Assembly: GCF_051020765.1 (NCBI RefSeq)
Contig: NC_134933.1
Location: 1,178,001 to 1,242,000 of the forward strand
Source: Lasioglossum baleicum
Lineage: Eukaryota > Arthropoda > Insecta > Hymenoptera > Halictidae
DNA length: 64,000 nt
Direction: 5' to 3'
This document shows positions 56,600 to 64,000 of the stretch, piece by piece. Position 1 is the first letter of the stretch, and every line of letters starts with the position of its first letter. The notes beneath the pieces were generated by a model. That model saw only the letters and a list, made by a program, of their open reading frames with translations. It had not been told where the DNA came from and made no database searches. A program made the position numbers and the translations under genes.

Positions 56600-57540
56600 C
56601 TACGCTTCGGAAAGGTGTTGGAAAAGCTGTGATAGCGAAGGAAACGCCGGAGAAGCGTGGAGATCCATCCCGCGGCATGTCGATTGCCAGTACGTATGAT
56701 GTTTCGTGTTTAGGGGATCGGTTCATTTTTTATTATTGTCCGTAATGATCACTCATGGTGCTAAGACAAATTTTCACTTGGAAACCCTGCTGGGAAACGT
56801 TTAGAAAAATTAGAAACGTTGGGGAATCGCGGTGATCCTTCTGGTGACATGTCAACTGCCAGTACGTATGATGTGTCAAGTTTAGGGAATCGATTCATTT
56901 TTTATCATCGTCCGTGATTATCACTCATGGTGCGAAGACAAATTTTCACTTGGAAAACCTGCTGGAAAAGGTTTAGAAAAATTAGAAACGATGGGGAAAC
57001 GTGGTGACCCATCTGGCGACATGTTGATTGCCAGTATGTATCATGTTTCGAGTTTAGGGGATCGATTCAATTATTTTTATTGTCCGTGATGATCACTGAT
57101 TATGTTAAGAAGGATTTTCACTTGGAAACCCTGCTGGAAAAGGTTTAGAAAAATTAGAAACGTTGGGGAAACGTGGAGATCCATCTGGCGACATGTTGAT
57201 CGCCAGTATGTACATATCATGTTTCGAGTTTAGGGGATCGATTCAGTTTTTATTATTGTCCGTGATCATCGCTGATGATGTTAAGAAGGATTTTCACTTA
57301 GAAACCCTGCTGGAAAACGTTTAGAAAAATTAGAAACGTTGGGGAATCGTGGAGATCCATCTGGTAACATGTCAACTGCCAGTATGTATGTTTCGAGTTT
57401 AGGGAATCTCTGTTTATTTTTTATTATTGTTCGTGATGATCACTGATGGTGTCAAGAAGGAACTACGCTTGGGAAAATTGTTAAAAAAGAAAGTTGAGAT
57501 GCATCCCGCGGCATGTCGATTGATAGTACGTAGAAATCGT
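56600..57540 (+). repeat. 172-base tandem array, six units
   Basis: Units of about 172 bases share CACTTGGAAACCCTGCTGG, AAAAATTAGAAACG and CATGTCGATTGCCAGTACGT or close variants. ATG positions are 56677, 56849, 57021, 57193, 57369 and 57513, i.e. periods 172, 172, 172, 176 and 144. Each unit keeps the ATG and a GT 11-13 bases later. Directly downstream of the CpG-rich block. Confidence 0.85.
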
Positions 57541-58195
57541 CTTGTTTGATATTGTTCGCCGGTGTTTTCGCTCGTGTTGATCGTATTAGCCGGGGATTGT
57601 GGCCGGTTATATTGGCTTAAATATTATGACCGTAGCAGGGCCGAGCTGGGCTCTATCACCGATCGATACCGAAACGTGTTTCGGTGCACGTGTCTCTGGC
57701 GGCGCAGCGCAGCGTGTTCTGATTGTAACGCGCCGGAGTGCGGATGGAGTGCGAGGAATCGCGCGAGCTGTTTCGCGAATTGCGATTGTGGTTCCGCGTG
57801 GATCTGCCGAAGGCCGGTTGCTCGCGAAATGGTATGGTGGAGGATGGGGATTTTCTATAGAATCGGTTCGCTCATGCATATTTCGCAAGTTCTTTCGACA
57901 TTTCTGTGCAAACATTTGGAAGCTTGAATGTTGTGTTTGTGGTCTATTGGTCAGAGGTGGTAAATTGGGAATTTGTGGTTAGGTTTGTTGGTTGTTGGGG
58001 TTGGAGAGTTTCATCCCCCAGGTGAACAGAGAGATTCAGTTGAATTATATTTAGGATTGAATAGAATTTATGAATTTTTTGGTTCGCAGTAGCTGTGAAC
58101 AAATGAATCTCGGATTGCATTAAAGTTGAAATGACCTGTCTAGAATTTGTCCGAAATTTATCTGAGATTATCTATTTTTCCAATGGTGGTATATA

Positions 58196-60022
58196 CAGGG
58201 TGAGACCGAAGAAACAGAACACTTAAATATCTCTGTTCGAAGAGCCACATGTAACGGTGTAAGGAAAAAAATGTTCGAGGTCATTTTTTAATGAGATTTC
58301 AAGGTCATCGATATTTTTTAATGGAATGAGGTATTTTTTAATACATCAATCGATGCAACTGGACGTTCGATATAAAAAAGTACTAACCTATGTATGTCGA
58401 AAAGTTAGTAGTTCAGGAGATATTTCAATTTAAATAATTCTAAAACACCATTACTGTCGTGTACTAAGACGTTACACAAGTAAGTAAACGCTAACATCAA
58501 TTTCAATTTCAATGTCAATTTTTCGATTTCAATATCAACTCTTCAACTTCATTTTCAACTTCAATTTTTGAATTTCAACTTTAATTTCAACTCTTCCATT
58601 TCAACTTCAATTTCTATTCTTCCATTTCAACTCCACTTTCTACTCTTCCATTTCAACTTCAATATTTCAATTTCATTTCGTTAATATCAACTTCAATTTC
58701 AATATCAACCCTTCAACTTCAATTTCAACGTCAATTGCTATATCAACACTTCAACTTCAATTTCGAGCCTTCAATTTCAATTTTTCAATTTCAACGTCAA
58801 TTTTTCAATTTCAACTTCAATTTTTCAATTTCAATTCGTTAATTTCAACTCTCCAATTTTAATATCAACTCTTCAACTTCATTTTCAATTTCAATTTTTC
58901 CATTTCAACTTTAATTTCAACTTCAATTTTAACTCTCCCATTCCAACTTCAATTTTTCAATTTCATTTCGTTAATTTCAACTCTTTGATTCCAACGTCTA
59001 TTTTTCAATTTCAACTTTACTTTTTCAATTTCATTTCGTTAATTTCAACTCTTCAATTTCAATTTCAACATCAAATATTCCATTTCAACTTCAATTTCTA
59101 TATCAACTCTTCAACTTCATTTTCAATTACAATTTTTCCATTTCAACTTTAATTTCAACGTCAGTTTTAACTCTCCAATTCCAACTACAATTTCTACTCT
59201 TCCATTTCAACTTTAATTTTTCAATTTCACTTCGTTAATTTCAACTCTTCAATTTCAACGTCAATTTTACAATTTCAACTTCAATTTTTCAATTTTAATT
59301 CGTTAATTTTAACTCTTCAATTTCAATTTCAACATTAAATTTTCCCTTTCAACTTCAATTTCAATATCAACTCTTCAACTTCATTTTCAACTTCAATTTC
59401 AATATCAACCCTTCAACTTCAATTTCAACTCTTCCATTTCAACTTCAATTTTAACTCTCTCATTTCAACTTCATTTTCAACTCTTCCATTTCAACTTCAA
59501 TTTCAATATCACCCCTTCAACTTCAATTTCAACTCTTCCATTTGAACTTCAATTTTTCAATTTCAACTTCAATTTCAATATCAACCCTTCAGCTTCAATT
59601 TCAATTTTTCAATTGCAACGTCAATTTTTCAATTTCAATTTCAACCAATTTTTCCATTTCAATTTTAACTGTTCAATTTACACTAGCAAGTAAACGCTAA
59701 CGTCTTAGTACGACAGTAATGGTGTTTTAGAGTTATTTAAATTGAAATATCTCCTGAACTACTAACTTTTCGACATACATGGGTTAATACTTTTTTATAA
59801 CGAATGTCCAGCTGGATCGATTGATGTATTAAAAAATGCCTCATTCCATTTAAAAAAATATCAAGACCTTGAAATCATGTAAAAAAACGACCGTGAATAT
59901 TTTTTCCCTTACACCGTTACATGTGGCCCTTCAAACAGTGTAACTTTGTCTTAACAAGTTTTTTTTGTACAACGAAAAGTGACGGAGATATTTAGGTGTT
60001 CTCTTTCTTCGGACTCACCCTC
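58196..60022. mobile_element. Family A inverted-repeat element, copy 3
   Basis: TA-flanked; same arms. The core (about 58490-59680) is the longest, about 1.2 kb, and runs in the opposite orientation (TTTCAA on the plus strand) to copy 1. Confidence 0.85.
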
Positions 60023-60671
60023 TACAATATTTTGAAGGAATGATCCTCGAATGATATTTAAATTAAAATGAGCTATCTAGAATTTATTGAAGAATTTGTT
60101 ATAGGGAACTGCATGCTAATAATATTAGTAAAGTATATCGTAAAGTGCCTGGAAGACTACAGTTGATCTGATCAAACAGCTGTGTGTATGTCGAGGTAAC
60201 GTTACTCGCAACGTCGATTGCGTTTATAAACAGTACACAGTTCCAATAGTTAGTTGAAAGTCTTGTTTTGCGTTGGATAACTGTGCAGCGCTAAATGCAA
60301 AGTCAATACGTTATTCCATTAGACCTCGGTAGGCAAAAGTCCTTGTAGTAGAAGCACAAAGCAGTGAAGGTCCTGCCGCGGTGTCTAAAGTTAGGATCCC
60401 ATGCTGCAGGGTCAAACTTGAATCGATCGATTTTCAATTACAAACGGTAAAGGTTTAATCGTGCCAGGAATTATGAAAGTCACGAATTCGGTTGCATATT
60501 TGTAGACCAGCTATAGATCAATAAAAGCATAATATACATATACATGTATTTAGATTGCGGAATTTATGCATTTGTAACATTAGAATAATCAATTAAAAAA
60601 TATGCCATATAATCAAATGATGTCAATCAATAACCTAAGGGTTGAGAAGGAACTGCAACTATTCTAATGTA

Positions 60672-61785
60672 CAGGGTGAGTCACCCAAGACAAGCCACCT
60701 GAATAACTTCTACATTTTTTGAGATAGAAAGTATGTATCAGGCAAAAGTTGTTTGTTTTCGAGGAGCCCATTAGGTCTGCACATAACCTTTTTCCAGGTG
60801 GAGTTGCTTAGGAGATTTGAAGTGCATCCTTGATTTTTTACACGAAACTACATATTTCTAAACTCCTACGTTTGTAGGAGTTTCCCCCTCCGCGCAACAA
60901 TTTCAACGATGTAGTCATTCAAGGTCATTTAAGGTCAGAAATGTAAAACAGGATAAAAAATATAAATTCACTATGAATACTTACGCGATGAGATATTCTC
61001 AGCTTTATTAATGAAATTACTCAAAGGGTTGCTTGCAACCTCCACCTCTAAAAAAATAAATTCTTTTCCTTTAATAATTTGCTCACAATTTTGAAAAGTA
61101 TATGAAATGTGCGAGGTAAGTTCGAGTATTTTCGTTTTTTTTTCATCTTCATATCTTAACACATTGTCGACCAGTGATTATTGCATAATTTTGCAAAATC
61201 TATGCGTCATGGCTAAATACTTTTTAATGGAACCTTCAACAGTGACAGCAATTTTCATTGTGAACTGACAAGTCGCCCTCGATAACATCATCTAATAATT
61301 TCATTTAAGATTGCAATGTAAAAGAAAATTTCTATGCTTTCTTTTGGTACAACACAATGATTGAAAATCCTATTAACAGACTTTCGGTAGGTAAAGTGTT
61401 AATTAACAACCGAGAAAAGAAATGATAAATTTCAGAGTGTTTACCCGCACATTATCCTTAAATAAGGGGTTAGCGACTGAAAATTTTGACGGATTATGTT
61501 TTAACCTAAAACATTGTTCTGCACAAGAGACCAATACTTATGTTTATTCAATACCAATGCTTATCCTGCTGGCGAAGTTTATTTACGTATAGATTCACTC
61601 AGTGGCACAGTATGAATAATAAACAGTTTGATTCCACGAATAAAGCTGAAAACAACCCATTCTGCAAGCATTCACAGTGAATTTATATTTTGCATCCCTT
61701 TTTATGTTTATGGCCTTAAATCACCTTGAATGATTATATCGTTAAAACTGTCTCGTGAAGGGCTACAAACGTAGAAGTTCGAAAA
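60672..61785. mobile_element. Inverted-repeat element, right end lost
   Basis: Starts CAGGGTGAGTCACCCAAGAC after TA. Segments at 60885-60990 (CTACGTTTGTAG, CAAGGTCATTTAAGGTC) recur inverted at 61640-61780. The right terminus is replaced by a half copy of MITE B. No coding capacity. Confidence 0.6.
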
Positions 61786-62152
61786 TGTGTCAAATTTTGC
61801 CTTATTTGAGTAGCTAACTCTTCAACACAATTAGTGAACTTTGAGCGCGGATATCTCGGAAACTATGCGAGATAGCGAAAAACTGAATCGAATCAATCTT
61901 GTGGCACATTTTGTCAGCTTAAATTTTGTATAGAATGGTCTTATGGCTAGGACACATAGTTTCCGAGATATAAGCGGAAAACCGAAAAAGGGGACCTTCT
62001 ACGTGCCCGCCCGTACATGGCTCACCTCCTAGGAGTAGGGACTTTTAGTATGTTTACCTCCTAACTAGTCCAAACAAAGTCCAAAAGTTAAAAATTGTGT
62101 TCCTTCCATTTCCCTCTACATCCCCCTTACGAGCATTCATTGACTGGACTAT
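61786..62152. mobile_element. MITE family B, right-half copy
   Basis: Matches 29870-30216, including TAACTCTTCAACACAATTAG and GTAGGGACTTTTAGTATG, ending CATTGACTGGACTA. The left half is absent. Confidence 0.75.
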
Positions 62153-62399
62153 TAAGGAAATAGAAATATATCGGCATATTGACGTTCGTTGTTGCTATGC
62201 ATACTTTACTTCGCATGTAATTGTTTTGAAATTTAACCAACAGATGGTATGGCATCCGAGGTTTACTTTCATCAAAAGTGTACAGCTTATTTTTAGATTA
62301 TCATTTTTTATGTTTTTCTATAAAATGGTCAACTACTGGTACATGGTCAAAACTACTGGTACCTTTACCTTACCTTCTTCACCGTAACTTGTACTAAAA

Positions 62400-63360
62400 A
62401 TCCGAAAAACTCGCAGTAAAGTAAGGAAAGGTCGCAAAAAACTGGCAGCTGTTGCAACAGAGAGCGCAACCGTTCGATCCGCATAGTAATGATATACCGC
62501 GTGGTGTGCCAAGGGGCACGGGTAAGGGTGGAGAAATCGGCTGGTCGTCTCGGAGAGAGACTCTCGGAGCCAATGAACCTTGGTCTGCGGTTCTCGCGTT
62601 CCCGCGAAGAAGATGGTGTATTATTCTTAGGAGCGGCGTGCGCCTCTTTTCGACACTGTCGTCGATTTTCGTTCCTGGCCGGCTCCGGGGCCTCTAAACC
62701 GCATGCGTCGCGGCGCCTGGCCAAGACGAAAATTCAAAGCTAACGCTATTACGCCCCTTCTAATAACGTTTCGAACCGCGAACGCTGCTGTTTAGCTTGA
62801 CCGTGCCGCGCCATACTGTTATCCGATTTCCACCAGCTGGAAACTTCCCCGATATCTCGCGATCAGATCGATTCTCGAAACGATAGAACGAGAACCCGCG
62901 CCACCAGGAATTTTCGCGAAACAAGACAAACCCAGGGAATCGTTAGATCGAATAATCGCGACGATCCTCATAGAATAGGTACGATCAAGTGTATCGCGTG
63001 CATCCTCCTTCGATCACCGACGATTTCACAGTGTCAGGAACAATCGTTCCAGTCGAAATTGTTTCCGGAAACTTGATCTTCTCGTTTCGACAGCGCGCGG
63101 CGTCCCCTTTAGAATATACGGCCTCGCGTGTTCCAAGTGGTTCCAAGTGGTTCCAAGTGACTTTTCCCCTAATTTTGCCGTTGCTTTTTTCGAGATGATG
63201 ATTCTCTCTCGTGGTTTCTAGTGGTTCGGAGAGGGAAACAGTGGATCGTTTGGTGCTACGGAAATATCATAGTGATCTTACCGCGATGATGTGCCGGAGA
63301 ACATTGGCTTGAGTCACATGCCCGCATAAGGTTGCGTCACGTGGACCCGGCACTTCCTGT
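62400..63360. other. GC-rich unique block
   Basis: Higher GC and CpG than the flanks and no recognised repeat except three 10-base units GGTTCCAAGT at 63130-63160. Could be a second promoter or 5' untranslated region. No convincing coding frame. 62153-62399 and 63361-64000 show nothing clear. Confidence 0.3.
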
Positions 63361-64000
63361 TCGCGATGCCGGCTTAGCATACCCTTTTTCAAATTGTTTC
63401 TCAGTAAATACCATCCGTAGAATCTTTCTTTTATTCGGTCAGATTTTTCAGATTTTAACCGTTTCAAACAGAATTATGGTTATCGTTTAGAGAAAATTAG
63501 AGTCTGGTAGTTGTTAGCTCTTGCAGGTCCTTGGCTATTTTTGCAACTGTTGGAAAAACAAGTTTACACAGTATTTGGGGTGTATTCTTTTGGCAGGATT
63601 GTCAAATGTTGTGAAATCTTGTGAAAATAACTAGAGATGTTGTTTGAATATATTGTACCCTTGAATTTTGATTTTTGAGAGAAGAAGCTCGTGAGGCGAA
63701 ATTTGTTGTATATTCATTTTTATAGGAATTCTTTGATATTTGTGGTATCTGTGTGTGTGATAGAAGTGTAGAGAGTTGTAATGGATATAGTGTTCGTATA
63801 TCTTCAGAATAGTGCGTAGAGTACTACAAAAGAAAGATTCATCAATATTTATACGGATTTCCCTGTGTTAAGGATTGTCCAACGTTGCGAAATCTTGTGA
63901 AAGTGTCCAGCACCGAGGAAACTAGCCCGAAGATCTGCGAACGAAATCTTTACACAATTATAAAGATGAAATGTAGACAATCCTCGGCGTAAAAAAACTA

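Larger units (their letters stand above)
47619..64000. other. Long region without recognisable exons
   Basis: Either one very large intron of the nesprin gene or intron plus alternative promoters. I looked for spectrin-like coding stretches on both strands that could complete the phase left by exon 30 and found none. Stretches 51069-52700, 53013-53862, 57541-58195 and 60023-60670 show nothing beyond AT-rich, non-coding sequence. Confidence 0.6.

Noticed and set aside
55873..57982. Coding frames of 95-145 codons on both strands in the CpG-rich region
   Set aside because: They overlap on both strands, show no domains and no splice logic; GC-rich DNA has few stops. Better explained as promoter or untranslated region.

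Overview
The window looks like insect nuclear DNA, most likely from a hymenopteran (ant, bee or wasp). This rests on the overall AT-rich sequence, GT-AG introns of 70-280 bases, long exons of spectrin type, and a dense load of mariner/Tc1, hAT, piggyBac-like, Helitron and LTR-derived repeats. The species cannot be fixed from the sequence alone.

One host gene dominates. From 3037 to 47618, on the plus strand, 30 exons join without a single frame break into about 7,183 codons. The order is: most of a first calponin-homology (CH) domain, a Ser-rich linker, a second CH domain, then several dozen spectrin-like repeats. This is the architecture and sequence style of the giant nesprin family (insect Msp300, vertebrate SYNE1): actin-binding proteins that tie the outer nuclear membrane and other organelles to the cytoskeleton. 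The window lacks the start of CH1 upstream and the C-terminal end with the KASH membrane anchor. The last exon ends mid-codon, so the gene continues, either past the window end or through exons I could not see in 47619-64000.

Layout: 1-3036 is a repeat-rich upstream intron. 3037-10038 carries the CH exons, split by introns with a rosa-like mariner relic, a palindromic element, CT microsatellites and a Tc1-like remnant. 10189-47618 carries the rod exons, including one of 5.5 kb. Short introns are repeat-free, while nearly every intron above 500 bases holds an identifiable transposon, often nested. 47619-64000 has no exon I can support. It holds a nested 3.2 kb element, two copies of a terminal-inverted-repeat family filled with a TTGAAA-type satellite, a solo LTR with a tandem set of hairpins, a CpG-rich block followed by a 172-base tandem array, and another GC-rich block near the end.

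The most interesting points are: six tandem hairpins in the solo LTR whose stems change in a compensating way; two unrelated inverted-repeat families that share the same satellite core; a 172-base array that keeps an ATG plus a splice-donor-like GT in every unit next to a candidate promoter; and a 25-codon exon that mirrors the first 25 residues of the next exon. I found no sign of an unknown multi-gene system; the novelty here is in the repeats and in isoform structure.
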